A DNA stretch of 64,000 nucleotides, from positions 13,676,001 through 13,740,000 of the forward strand of contig CAMTDV010000013.1 of the NCBI GenBank assembly GCA_947069175.1, read 5' to 3'. The notes beneath the pieces were generated by a model. It saw only the letters and a program-made list of their open reading frames with translations, did no database searches and was not told where the DNA came from. Source of the DNA: Scalesia atractyloides. Lineage: Eukaryota; Streptophyta; Magnoliopsida; Asterales; Asteraceae. Shown piece after piece: positions 23,216-34,379 of this stretch (position 1 is the first letter of the stretch; each line of letters starts with the position of its first letter). A program made the translations under genes and the position numbers.

Positions 23216-23383
23216 CCAGAGGTGGAGCCTGATAATCCATACAACAATTATAACACTGAAATACTGAAAAAGGTATGCGATTACGACAGTCCTAAAAAGG
23301 AGGAAGATTACTACGATAATCCATATGCAGGTGAGCATGAATCAGAATCAAAGTTGCCAAATAACGACTGTCACTGGAAATAA
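23216..23383 (+). pseudogene. short unrecognised reading frame, possible gene fragment
   Basis: A 55-codon open frame without an ATG start lies just after L3 copy B and ends in TAA at 23381-23383. The predicted peptide is hydrophilic and acidic and contains two DNPY motifs (VEPDNPYNNYN near the start and YYDNPYAGEHESES near the end). The composition is less AT-driven than random frames here, which is why I list it. I do not recognise the family. It could be a captured exon piece or chance. No start codon, splice signals or upstream coding sequence are visible. Confidence 0.3.
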
Positions 23384-24326
23384 TGACGTTTGGATACTTG
23401 TGTATGTAAGCAGTATCCATGTAGTTTTCATGTTCAGTGCATTATGTTTAATTAAAAACCAAACAACTATACTCATTTCGTTCTTTAGCTAAAATTCAAA
23501 TAACAACAAGAATAATTGAATTACATTGGTGAATTCAAAATTATGTACAATACAAAGAAACACCAACTTAAACCGAATATAATCTTCAGCCTTCTTGCTT
23601 TATATGCTATTTGATTCGCTAATTCTCGATGTTTGTTCACACTTTTTAGCAATCATTTTATTAACTTTGATGCCCTTGAACTCATTGGAGGATCCAAACA
23701 TGACACCAAACAACACCTTGAGCTCTATTAATCACATACAAATATGTTAGATATAATAGGAACAGACGACCATGGTTTGCTTCTATCCAGGAAGTTCAAA
23801 CACAAAAGCAAATTGAGGGTCATCATTCCAGTTTGAAAACGAATTTAAGTTGGAAGTCAGATTTCATCGTTATTGAAGTCGATTATCGGAGCTGGAATTC
23901 AACATCTTGCATGAATTTGAGAAATTTGGGATTTTGGTTCATACAATAGCGGGGTTGAATTAAATAGCAATTGGGATATTAAGGTTTAATCAATTTATAG
24001 ATGATCAACAAACTCAAATGACTCGTACAGCCCTCACATGAGGTGCATGTGGGGAATAACTAACAGTTTGTTGGACAATTGTCAGTCTTAGAGACGGTAT
24101 GTGCTAAGAAATGAAACATCAAAGACGTAAGGTGTTATGGGTGGAGTGAAGGTGTGAATTCATGCAAACCATATGGACAAAAATTGCAATTTATTCATGT
24201 TTTTTACTAGTTAATTAAAGTGAAAATAATTAACGAGAGATAAACTATTTTGTGTTTTACCATTATACATTTATACACTTTGTTTTGTTTCTTCTCACGT
24301 TAAAGTTTCTTCTCAATCAATTATTC
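23384..24326. other. noncoding stretch, nothing recognised
   Basis: I read both strands and saw no conserved motif, RNA gene or delimited repeat. Confidence 0.45.
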
Positions 24327-24335
24327 CACACACAC

Positions 24336-24416
<81 letters not shown>
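24327..24416. repeat. compound (CA)n(TA)n microsatellite
   Basis: About 12 CA units followed by over 30 TA units. It forms the left border of the next MITE. Confidence 0.95.
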
Positions 24417-24419
<3 letters not shown>

Positions 24420-24785
24420 TGAGGTTCAATGAAGGAACACTAAAAAAGTAGGGAACCGAGGAACAATGTATTTAGCATGCTCAATGTATCTTAGAAATTC
24501 AATTTAAAAAGCTAAAAATTATCTTTTTCAAATTTTTTTAGAGCTTTTGCATATAAAAATGTGTAGAAGCTATTCCAATATAAAAAGAAATCATGTTTTG
24601 CAATTTTTTAAACCTTTTTTTATTGTCTTAGAATTGATTTTTAACTTCTTTTTGAATTTTTGTATTAAAAAGGCTTCTACATGTATTTATATATAAGAGC
24701 TTCAAATTCTTTTTAAATGAATTTTAACATGTTAAATGTATGGTTCCCCGGTTCCCCATCTCTTAGTGGTATCCATTAAACCCTC
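24417..24785. mobile_element. MITE-like foldback between CA/TA arrays
   Basis: Left end GTGAGGTTCAATGAAGGAAC and right end GGTATCCATTAAACCCTCCC are imperfect inverted repeats. The inner motifs GTAGGGAACCG and CGGTTCCCCATC also mirror each other, and the centre has long T- and A-rich complementary arms. It is bounded by microsatellites on both sides, as at 4358-5113 and 63323-63787. There is no coding capacity. Confidence 0.6.
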
Positions 24786-24786
24786 C

Positions 24787-24827
<41 letters not shown>

Positions 24828-24828
24828 T
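24786..24828. repeat. compound (CA)n(TA)n microsatellite
   Basis: About 14 CA units followed by TA units at the right border of the MITE. Confidence 0.95.
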
Positions 24829-25914
24829 GATTTTTTATTAAGAATTCTAAAAATTCAGTAATTATTTTGATATATATAGGGTCTTTTGTGTCACACCCTG
24901 ACCCGCAGCGGAAATGTTAGTCGGGGCATGATTGGGTTTTTATCAAAGCTCATGACATTTACTATAAAGTTTCATATTTATTATTTATATTTAAAGAAGA
25001 AATTACAATAAACATACAAGCACAACATGTTCAAATACATTTTTCATGACTTCTTTATTTTTCTTCTAAGGCAATTTCCTATGGGTTCCTTGCTTCAACC
25101 TGTCCACCTGTATCATGTGTAAAAATAGGGTTTTGGGTCAACAAAAGTTGGCGAGTGAATCTTATTTAAATGTTTGAAAGAATTAGTTATATTGGTTATT
25201 TGAATAAAAATGTGCATAACCAAATATGAGTATACGTATATGTAAATTAAACCACAAAACACATAATATCAATTAATGCACACACACGCATACCAAATGA
25301 TGAACAATGAGATCAATGCTCAATCAAACGGAACCGATCTAATAAGGCACCTGATGCTCAACTCGTCTCCAACGAGGAACTGATGGGCCTAATGAATGAT
25401 TTGCACGCAACTTGACAAAAATGTAAACTCGCAATACAACAAACAACATTTACATCACACGATAGTTCATATAATGGTAATAGCACAAGGGTTTGAATAA
25501 ACGAAATGTATAAATGACACATGATACACCCTAAAACATGAATAAAAAAGGGAATTTGTAAGAATTCACTCACAGTGGGTGCGTCTCTTGCTTGATAATG
25601 GATGCGCACGAGTTGAGGATTTGACCGACGGAAGAATACTAACCTAAAATAATAACGTGATAATTTGATGAATATAACAAAATTAATATTTTGATTTATT
25701 ATTCTTTTGTAAAGTTTTAGGTTATTTTTGTGGTATTTGTAGAGATTTTAAGACCTGTGAATTTGCATCTTTAAGTATTTTTTATTGATTTTAAATAAAA
25801 GATATAATTACAAAAATATAATAAGATAAAACAAAAATAAAAAAAATAATATTAAATTACAAAAACCTTGTCAGACCTGACAAGGTGGTCTGACCGGGTC
25901 GTTGACTATTTGAC

Positions 25915-26327
25915 TGCGTGTGGTGGGACTCGAACTTGTGACCTCCCGCTTACATGCGCGTAGCTCTTCCAACTGAGCTACGTGTCTAACCCGCTAATAT
26001 CTTGATTTTTATTATATTTATATACTTGTTAGATTATACCAGAATTAATTTAATTAAAAAGATTTAAAATCAATTGAACCGGCGTGCATACATAGTATCG
26101 AACCCGTGACCTTAAGTTGATTTGCACCCAGCCCAACCAACTGGACTGGGTGTCTAACCCGATATATAAATGATTTTTTTATTATATTTAACCACTTACT
26201 GCGAGACAATATGATTTGGTTTAACAAAAATGGATTTTATTTCAGTGGATCGGTGTTATTAAATGATCGAACCCGGTGATGTTTGTGTGAATGCACACAG
26301 TCCACCGCTGGACTGTGTGTCTAACCC
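25915..26327 (-). other. array of three sense tRNA-like modules in L1 solo LTR
   Basis: In LTR-sense order the modules are 26264-26327, 26086-26160 and 25915-25992, each starting GGTTAGACAC. Stems: CACACAGTCCA with TGGACTGTGTG (perfect), CACCCAGTCCA with TGGGCTGGGTG (one G-T change) and CACGTAGCTC with GAGCTACGCG (near-perfect). T-arm-like ends contain GGTTCGA or AAGTTCGA. Confidence 0.82.
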
Positions 26328-26901
26328 GATTAAACTCCAAGATTTTATTATACTTATATACAAAATAACTTCATCTTCTTCAATATTAGTTGACCCAGAA
26401 CTGAACTCAACTGATAACATTGTTATCCGGGTGTGATCGATTGCATTAAATGATAATAACAGATATAGAAAAAGAATAAGAAAAAAAATTTACCGATGAG
26501 GAGTGAATCCCTGGTTTTCCGGTGGTGTTTTCCGGCAGCTCAAATAAATTTTCCGGCGAGTAAGTTTGAACAGAGCGTCCGAGGATTTGAGTGATGAAGA
26601 AGTGAGTGTGCGAGTTCTCTTTGTGAGAGATTGGGTTTGTATTTATAGAGTAACAAGTTTGACTGAGATTTTCAGTTTCAATCCAAGATTAAAGACCTAT
26701 GATTTCGATCCGTTTCAAATTGATTGACTGATGATTTCGGTTATAACCATTATAAAATTCAAGTTCTAATAAAAAGAAAAACGGAATTTGCTTGATTGCA
26801 CATAATCCGCCTTTGACAGTTTCGGATTTTCTGGGTTTTGCAGGTCTTTGACTGATTCGACATAATACTTATTTGATTTCGGTTTTATATGCACTTGTGT
26901 G

Positions 26902-26966
26902 TGTGGTACAGTGGTGTTGTGAGTGTGTGACCATGTGGGGGAACCCGGGTTCGATTCCGGTTACCC
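26902..26966 (+). other. antisense tRNA-like module in L1 solo LTR
   Basis: Plus-strand GTGGTACAGTGGTGTTG leads to GAACCCGGGTTCGATTCCGG, with a perfect B-box-like GGTTCGATTCC. It sits in U3, opposite in direction to the LTR. Confidence 0.7.
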
Positions 26967-27172
26967 CTCTTTTATTTTTATTATTTTGTTATTTAAAATT
27001 TTAATTATTTTTCCTTTACTGATTATTAATTTAAGTATGTATTTTATTTATAAATATAGGTTATAAATTAAATAAATCAATTAATACTAATAAAAACATA
27101 ATGAACATTAAATAATTTTCTTGAATCTCAAACGGAGCGGGTTCTTGAAACCCGTATTACACGAATGTTACA

Positions 27173-27397
27173 TTTTGTATCATATATTATATGTATTTTT
27201 AATGATTACATATAGTTTATATATGTGTAATCATAAAATTACAAATAAAAATGATAAAATTACTCTTAACATGTATATAATCATAAAAATAAACATAATA
27301 AATGATTAAATTATTGTAATTATAAAAATATATAAATAAAAAGATAGTTTACTAGGAGTTCCGAGAGTTCTGAAATAATCCTTACCCATGTATATAT
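27173..27397. other. AT-rich flank with a small hairpin
   Basis: Target sequence of the L1 solo LTR. AATGATTACATATA and TATATGTGTAATCAT (about 27200-27236) form an imperfect hairpin. No gene is seen. Confidence 0.4.
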
Positions 27398-27608
27398 AGG
27401 ATTAGGGTCAAGAGTGAACACTAATGTATATACGAACTTAGCGAACTAATCATGACCATACACGTGTGTAAATCAACGATCAGGATTTGATGATGAAATA
27501 GTGTATTTTACGATTTGATGATGAAATACTAACTATACACGTGTGTAAATCAATGGTAAAGATTTGTTCACTTAGTTCGCAAATACACTAATGTTCACTC
27601 TAGAACCC

Positions 27609-27612
<4 letters not shown>
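27398..27612. mobile_element. short MITE beside TA arrays, relative of 4358-5113
   Basis: Left end GGATTAGGGTCAAGAGTGAA and right end GTTCACTCTAGAACCCTACC are inverted repeats. The next inner motif, AGCGAACTAATC against GTTCACTTAGTTCGC, is also mirrored. A short TA run precedes it and a long one follows. Confidence 0.6.

Positions 27613-27659
<47 letters not shown>
27613..27659. repeat. (TA)n microsatellite
   Basis: Nearly pure TA repeat with one AA interruption. Confidence 0.95.
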
Positions 27660-28039
27660 GGTTATCTTGAAAACGGTAAATATTGCGTGAGAACAAATGA
27701 AAAAACTAATCAATCAATTTTTTGAATACAACTCTCATTATAATTAACATATAACATTAAAAAAAAGAATTTACTATTTAAATAATTAATCTCTACTTTC
27801 AGAATTAGTCTTAATAATTTTTTAATATATGATAAAATATAAAAAGTTTACACATGTGTAAATATAATAAATTTATACATATATGAATTTTTTTATCGAC
27901 GAATATATAAAATTTTATCCATGTAAATTTATTTTTTAATATTATATTTGAATAATAGTAATAAGTAAAAAATTTTTAACTGAAAATGGTTTTTAGTAAA
28001 GTTATCACGACATATATGCGTTATTATTTTAATCGTACC
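27660..28039. other. 380-bp segment between two TA arrays
   Basis: The context is like the TA-flanked MITEs, but I see no clear inverted termini (left GGTTATCTTGAAAACGG, right TTTTAATCGTACCA). It may be a one-ended or decayed element. No gene is seen. Confidence 0.35.

Positions 28040-28066
<27 letters not shown>
28040..28066. repeat. (TA)n microsatellite
   Basis: About 13 TA units. Confidence 0.95.
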
Positions 28067-28070
<4 letters not shown>

Positions 28071-28569
28071 AAAATTATACGAGGTTTATTTGTACCTTTT
28101 GCACATACACAATCACTGAACATCAGTAATCCAATTTTCACCTTTTCTTAAAAAAAAGTTTAGTATTTTGTTCAAACACAAAGGACCTTCAAAAAGCCAA
28201 TTTGGTGAAATTCAAGCTTCTCTACAGTCTAATATCTTTTACCTTCTTTTTTGGAAAACATAAGATACCTTCCTTCTAACTACCCAAGTAGCCAACATAT
28301 TTTATAAAGGTAAATAGCCGAAAGTCATAAATTTTCATACAGTAAAACATCCTGTCAAATATTATTCTTTGTTATGCCTATTAGGAGCTCACAAATTTGG
28401 TTTTATATGCATGATTTTTTTGGCCAGCAAGAAAGCATCAATATATTAACTTGACCAGGGCGGGACCGGAAAAAACGAAAACAAAAGGGAAAAACAACAG
28501 GAACAAAAAACACAAAGCAAAACAAAAAAATTACATAAAATAGTCCTCCGGCTTCGTGCTCCACGTATT

Positions 28570-28776
28570 TCAGTTGATCTTAACCCATGAGAACAGTTGA
28601 GAAACAATAAGATCCATAGTATCATCGACTGTACGCTTGATATTTCTAAAAACAACCTCGTTGCGAGCCATCCAGATGAACCAAAGTGAGGCATAAAGGA
28701 TAGCAAACCCGAGATTGTAAGCGTCTTTGTTCCCTCTATAACCCGCGTGAAAACTTGTAAGGAGGTCATCTGTCAC
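28570..28776 (-). pseudogene. LINE reverse transcriptase C-terminal fragment
   Basis: The 68-residue frame contains LYASLWFIWMARNEVVFRN, the W-x-I-W-x-A-R-N-x-x-V-F motif typical of the region after the zf-RVT zinc-binding segment of plant non-LTR retrotransposons. What is left is only this C-terminal tail; the reverse transcriptase core and endonuclease are absent upstream. A poly-A-like stretch at about 28461-28530 on the opposite strand (T-rich in sense) is compatible with the 3' end of a LINE. A dead 5'-truncated copy is the best reading. Confidence 0.6.
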
Positions 28777-28789
28777 GGGTAACTCATAA

Positions 28790-30147
28790 TTGTCACTTTA
28801 GCGCGTTTAACTTTGAAGTTCTCCACAACTACCGCATTAAAAAATGTTGATGATATTGAAATATGCAGTTCATTATAAATCCAGCATTTCTCATACGTGC
28901 GACTTTTGTGTAATTTCCCAGAGTATTACAAGACTAGATGTTTGTAATAAATAAATGTTCATAGGAGTTCGTTAACCCTCAAGCAAACCAATTAAAAATT
29001 AATTAGCACGTTGTTATCTAAAAAACGATCAAGTAAAAACAAAGTAAACAATATAATTATATTGTTTCTAGTAAAAAACAAAGTAAACAATATAATTATA
29101 TTGTTTCTAGTAAACATATAAATTTATATAATATATATTATATTATATTAATAAATAAAGGAAATTGGAGTTACGATAATAAATATTTGGATGCTCTGGT
29201 GTTTGCTTGCATATGACTATTTCCAAGATGCAAAGTAAACTGTTGGTTCATTCTTTAGCTTTTGATAAAGAAATTTCAACACGTTTCCTATATTATATGT
29301 TCATCGTTAAGGGAGCGACCTATTAACAAAAGCCGTGCGTATATTAATATTTTTAAAGTAATTAGTTCTTGAATAATTGTATAATACATCACAATATATC
29401 GAGATTATATAATATATAATTATAATAACTACGTTGGAATTAAAGCGTCTAGTAACACTATTTTTAAATCAATTAGTAAACGTTTTAGAATATATAATAG
29501 TGAACCCGATGCACCTACTTTTAAATGCATTTGTCCCTCAAATGTCGACTATCTACTCCCTCCATTTAAATTAACATCTATAAAAGTCTAAAAGAAATAA
29601 TTTTAAAAGATTTATTTTTAGAATTTTTCTAATGCACATAGTGATAATCATGATAAATATTCAATAGGATTGACCACAAGTCTACAATTAACTAGTTTTT
29701 TTATTATATTTTTAAAGCATTTTTAGAGTTAGTTGATTATTTATGCTAAAGTAAAAAATTTGTTTTGAATACTATAATCATCTTATCTATTGATACTAAA
29801 ATAAAAAGTTACGTGATCATATAGTTATCGCAATTAGATATTTAAAATTGGTTCTAATATTAAATATTGTTATAAAAGTCGCATTCAATATTAAACATAT
29901 GTTAAGTATAGAATCAGATTGTGCACTTGTACTATTTGTAAATGGTGTTTTAACGTCTATAATGAAGCCTAGAAAATGAGTGTATAAAACGATTCAGTAA
30001 TAACCTTATATATCATAGCTAAAGAAAATATAAATTTATTAGGTGGTTCTCATGATTCTTTATAATATAAAATTGGTTTCATATTGAATGTATATGGGTG
30101 GAACACGTACAGACAATTTTTTTTCTTTCATGCAAAGCGTGCGAAGT
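28790..30147. other. AT-rich noncoding stretch
   Basis: No gene is seen. It contains the palindromic duplication at 29041-29114 and one isolated CTCCCTCCATTTAAATT motif at 29556, which looks like one end of a Stowaway-type MITE whose partner end I could not find. Confidence 0.4.
29041..29114. repeat. tandem pair of 39-bp units, each with a 22-bp perfect palindrome
   Basis: The unit starting AAAGTAAACAATATAATTAT occurs twice in tandem. Within each, a 22-bp sequence with arm AAACAATATAA is its own reverse complement (about 29046-29067 and 29084-29105). It could form a cruciform. Confidence 0.85.
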
Positions 30148-30791
30148 AGGGGTGTGTACAGTTCAGCTCGATTTTATAGCAAAGCCAAAATCGGAACCGA
30201 AATGTGCGGTTTTTTTTTTCAATTTTAACAACGATTCGATTTCTCGGTTTTTGGAACAAAATAACGTAAGATTCAAAAATTAAAATTATAATCCATGATT
30301 TAGAAATCTTTCTTAGATGTTACATTTAAGTTAATATACTTAACCTTTTTCATTAATGTTGTTTAAATCAACCTAACCTTCTAATATATTCTAATATATT
30401 TTTGTGTTTCTTTAAAGTTTTTACTAAGCCGTTTTCTTTTATAATATTTTGAAAAACATTTAACTTTTATGTTCAATTTTGTTATTTGTTGTAAGCCATG
30501 GATATATCATTTCAAAGATAAATAAATATTTTAATGTTTTTATTATAAATACTTAACTTAATATTCAAGAATAAAATTAATAATGCCTAAATCAATATAT
30601 AACAAACATTAAAAAATGGTTTATTCGGTTATTTGGTTCAATTCGGTTCGGTTTTCATAAAATGCAAAACAGAAACCGAACCATAAATTTTGGTTCGCTT
30701 TTTTTCTCTTTATGTGTGGTTCGGTTTTATTCAGTTCGGTAAAATAGGTTTTTCAATCCCGGTACGATATTTTCGATTTTCTACTCACCCC
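30148..30791. mobile_element. hAT-like MITE rich in GGTTCGG words
   Basis: It starts AGGGGTGTGTACAG and ends TTTCTACTCACCCC, inverted termini. The inside contains many GGTTCGGTTTT and AAACCGAACC words that mirror each other, as in the split element at 9576-18845. I saw no clear 8-bp duplication. Short frames inside it are not genes. Confidence 0.5.
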
Positions 30792-31112
30792 AATATGAAG
30801 CAAAGAAAAAAGGATGTGGTTGCACTTTTCTAAATATGTTGATTACTCTATTCAAAAATAACTAACCAGAGTAATATTATTATTACTTTACAACAAATAA
30901 AGTAGAATAATAAAAATTACGATAGATTAGTTTGTTGCAGTGTAATGCTATTGCTCTATTTTAATTATGGTAGAGTAATAATAATTACTTTAGTTAAGTT
31001 ATGTTGTCAAATAAATATGGTTGAACTCATATTTATAAAAATTGTTAGTCGTGTGTCTTTTCTTTTCACTCGTATGTTTCACTAGTTAAAACATGTGTAT
31101 ATAATCCTAAAA
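30792..31112. other. AT-rich noncoding stretch
   Basis: Nothing recognised. Confidence 0.4.
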
Positions 31113-31379
31113 GCATTCACAATGGATTCTCATTCTCCTTCTCTAAAATTATACTAAAAATTATTAGTTTCTCTCTTTTATCATTATCTTTTTTCTCTCT
31201 CTTCACTTTAAAAAATATTATAAGATTATAAATGATGAATAACATTTTTTTTAAATTTATTAACAAACAGTAACATTTTATATCTCATTATATAATATAG
31301 AGATATAAAATGATACACTTACAACCTCATTATATAATATAGAGAAATATCTCATAAAAATGATACAATGTGAATAGTC
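31113..31379. mobile_element. possible MITE with GCATTCACAATG termini
   Basis: The left end GCATTCACAATGGATTCTC and the right end ACAATGTGAATAGTC are imperfect inverted repeats. The body holds complementary TATAATATAGAGA-type words. Family and target duplication are not resolved. Confidence 0.35.
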
Positions 31380-31484
31380 AGAGTAACAACGTTTTCAGAC
31401 CGTAGACTATAATAATATGGTTTCCAAAACTTTAGAAGAATATATTTGTCTTTTGGCTTTAGCCTAACAAGAACATCTTCTATC

Positions 31485-31713
31485 CTCCATGGGTTTATAG
31501 CCTAGTGTCATTTTAATGATGGGATAGGATTTGGGATCAATAGGTCATGGGTTCGATTCCCACAAGAGGGGTTTTCTCATATTTTATTGGTTTCCTCCTG
31601 AATTGGTGTGGCATTATACCTAGTAGAAATGGATATGATCAGGTGGTTCCTCTGATGGCACGATGATACTCCAGTGATCCGTCAGTGATCCAAATTTGCC
31701 GTTCAAAAAAAAA
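31485..31713 (+). mobile_element. SINE (229 bp) with target-site duplication
   Basis: A tRNA-derived head carries an A-box-like TAGCCTAGTG (31498-31507) and a perfect B box GGTTCGATTCC (31550-31560). A tRNA-unrelated body follows, and the element ends in GTTC plus an A run. It is flanked by a perfect 10-bp duplication ATCTTCTATC at 31475-31484 and 31714-31723. This is a complete SINE inserted by LINE machinery. The A and B boxes suggest an internal Pol III promoter; activity cannot be judged. Confidence 0.88.
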
Positions 31714-31723
31714 ATCTTCTATC

Positions 31724-32650
31724 TCAATAAATACAAAAAGAAAATTAAACGAATTCTAGAATAATTCCTACAAAAACACTTACATATAATGTATTTCTTT
31801 GGTTATTTAATAAAGTTTTTGTTTTTATGTATATTATTAGAATTACAAAACATGATTAATGATTAAACAAATGTACATAAATGTGTTTGTTTAGTCAATT
31901 TTTTGTAATATAAGAAGTAATATTTTCTAAGCAACAACTAATTTAAAATCAATATTTTAACAATTTTACAATTCTCGTCGGTACCTAATCACCATCATTC
32001 GTATGGAGGTTGCAAAAAATTTATAGCCTAAAATAAATAAATGGTGTCAATGTAATTAAAGAGGAGAAATAAATTACGTCCTTGAGTTGGTATTCATGGT
32101 TTCATTGTCGTATGGAAAAATAATAAAAAACATATATAGAAAATCACTAGAATAATATATCATTTGATCTGATAACTATACACCGTATATAATAATTATT
32201 ATCAAGAATTTTTCTTACAACTTATTATTTAGACTAAAAATAAAAATATTTGAGTTGCTTTAATTAAGTGGGATTTGTGTCCTTAAACCCAGAAGGGGAC
32301 TTGTAAAAAGCCACCGACACTTGACGCATTATAATGCGTGACGTATAGGTTTTAATGCATAAGGTTTTATCCTAAAAATGAAGTGCTGCTTTCTAAGGCA
32401 TTAATGTACACCGACAGGGTAGCATCATAGAGTAATACAAATGAGTTGTCTCGTCGGAAGTTGTACCCAACACACATGATTAAGTTCAATATTTTACTTC
32501 TAAATTTCAACAATAATTCATTAATTATAGTTTCTTCTCTTAATCAAAGTGGATTGGTCGTTATCATTTTCTAGACTTAGTAAGTGATTGGTTTCAATTT
32601 GTATGTTATGTATATCTAATGAATGTGTAATTAGTATCTTTCTTATATAG
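31724..32650. other. AT-rich noncoding stretch
   Basis: I read both strands and recognised no gene or element. Confidence 0.45.
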
Positions 32651-32653
32651 TTA

Positions 32654-32943
32654 GGGTGGAAGGGGCACCTTCGGTGACTTTTTCGGCAACCCATTTTGAT
32701 GATCGGTAAGAGTGCCGCCACCATCATTGTCATGTGCGGTGACTCACAAAACGGTGACTACTCACTGAGAAGAGGAAGAAGCCGATTGAGTGCAATATAT
32801 ATAAAAAACAATTAAACACCCCACGTGTTTGAGCACCCCTAATTGAGTGCAAAATGGGGAGTAGAGTGGTGAGTTGACATGTAATGATATTATTGGTTAA
32901 AAAAAGTTTACCACTCCCCATTTGGGGAGTGCTCCTTCCACCC
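32654..32943. mobile_element. PIF/Harbinger-type MITE (290 bp)
   Basis: The termini GGGTGGAAGGGGCACC and GGAGTGCTCCTTCCACCC are inverted repeats, and a TTA duplication flanks them (32651-32653 and 32944-32946), as expected for the Harbinger superfamily (known 3-bp TWA target). The right TIR of the transposase relic next door (GGTACTTCCACCC, ending 33762) is of the same family. It is either a deleted Harbinger 5' end or an independent MITE that landed beside the relic. Confidence 0.7.
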
Positions 32944-33765
32944 TTATCTCTAATTCTTAGGAGACTTGGGGCACGATAGTCTTGGAATTGCATCGTCGTG
33001 TCCGTTATTCAATAACAAAATACATGGAACTATATCGCCGTGTTCGTTTATGGTTAACAAGAGACATTATAGGCACAACCATTATCTTGTTGATGGCATT
33101 TACCCAAGTTGGTATGTTTTTGTAGAAGCTTATTCATATCCAACCGACGATAAAGAGAAAACCTTCAAGAAGCTGCAAGAATCAGCGAGAAAAGATGTTA
33201 AGAGAGCGTTTAGTGTTTTGAAAGCTAGATGGGGTATAATTAATCAACGGGTACAAGCAATGAAGCAATCGAAAATAAGGAGCTTGGTGTACGCATGTAT
33301 GATATCCCACAATATGATCTTACATGATAAGGGGAACACAATATCGTCAGACTACGTGATGGGCCCTCATACCCACATAGCCGTCCCTAATAATATTGTT
33401 TTGGAGTTGTGGAATGAAGACACCCACTTTTGACTGAGATATAATCTAATGGAACACATTGATGCTTTAGATCTTCATTTTCCCGATCCTGACGAAGAGT
33501 AGATTTAATTTAATTTAGTTTTTTTTCTTGTACATTGTTTTTTTAATTGAACTTTCTTATTTAATTTCAAGTATTTTAATATTTTGGTTTTTAGATTATT
33601 TTAGTTTGTATTTAATTAAAAAAAGAAAGTGATGGAATGTCATGTTATGATGGGTGCTACAAATGATTTTATAGTGATGTGTGATAAAATTAAGTGGAAT
33701 GAGGTGTCAGATTGTGATTGGTCGAAAGTTTAGTGATAGTGTGATGGGTGGTACTTCCACCCTTA
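32944..33765 (+). mobile_element. PIF/Harbinger element relic, 3' part
   Basis: It contains the transposase remnant at 32966-33433 and ends with the TIR GGTGGTACTTCCACCC followed by TTA (33763-33765). With the MITE at 32654 as its left end, the whole 32654-33762 would have Harbinger TIRs and a TTA duplication at both ends. The 5' coding part and the Myb-like second protein typical of the superfamily are missing. Confidence 0.6.
32966..33433 (+). pseudogene. Harbinger transposase C-terminal fragment (DDE_Tnp_4 type)
   Basis: The 155-residue frame matches the end of plant PIF/Harbinger transposases: PLFNN near residue 14, NHYLVDGIYPSW (about residues 38-49), RKDVKRAFSVLKARWGII (about 75-92) and MISHNMILHD (about 112-121). 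In active members the R-x-x-V-E-R-A-F segment carries the third catalytic acid, a glutamate. Here that position is lysine, so this copy should be catalytically dead. The N-terminal two thirds with the first two aspartates is absent, and the first ATG is accidental. It lies between Harbinger-type TIRs. Confidence 0.78.
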
Positions 33766-34379
33766 GATATTTAGAATAAATACACCAAATGTGTACCATA
33801 TAGGATTTAATTTCCAACCTTTTAATTATGGATAAATCACCAAATCATATCAAGATGTCCCTTTAAAGGCGACTGTGCAATCAGTTGCTAAACACTCTAT
33901 AATATGTTAATTATTGTGTTAAAAAACATCAAAAATGATTATACTTAAATGAGAACACCCAATGGAAAAATGGAAAATCAAACCCCAATTTCAAAGAAAA
34001 CAATTAAGAGAAAAAAAAAACACCCATTAAGATTTTACATTTGTAACACAAGAGAAAGTACACCATTTCTCCCGCTCTACCTTTACCCTTTCATCTCAGT
34101 TCGACACCTAAGAGAAAGATTGGACTTTAATGTTTTCCACGATTTTACCAACAAAATTATTTTTCTTCTTTAACACCCACACATTCCTTGTTTTCCATAA
34201 AAGCCACATAGTAGTATACACGATAAGGAGCTTTAACTTCTGGTCCAAATTGCTTCGACGTTCTTCTTAATGTCTGAGATTAGCTTCTAGATGGAAGAGA
34301 CCAAGGAGAATTCATAACCCGACCACCAAGAGATAGGTCTCCATAGCTCATCGACTAACGGGAAACGATTGAAGGAATG
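33766..34379. other. AT-rich noncoding stretch
   Basis: No gene is seen. The frame at 33949-34173 has no recognisable motif. Confidence 0.4.

Larger units (their letters stand above)
24889..27172 (-). mobile_element. solo LTR, family L1 (2,284 bp)
   Basis: It begins TGTCACACCCTG and ends GAATGTTACA, with the perfect target-site duplication TTTTG at 24884-24888 and 27173-27177. In minus orientation it matches the L1 LTR layout: terminal hairpin (ACGGGTTTCAAGAACCCG), antisense tRNA-like module, TATA signal (CTATAAATAC, about 26640-26649, minus), three sense tRNA-like modules, GTGAGTGAATTC, the GATC hairpin and the ACTCGCCAACTTTTGTTGACC block. No primer site adjoins it, so it is a solo LTR. Confidence 0.95.

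Noticed and set aside
29556..29580. Stowaway-type terminus CTCCCTCCATTTAAATT
   Set aside because: Only one end was found and no TA duplication could be shown, so it is mentioned but not annotated as an element.
32730..32993. 87-residue minus-strand frame
   Set aside because: Covers the Harbinger-type MITE and its border; no motif.
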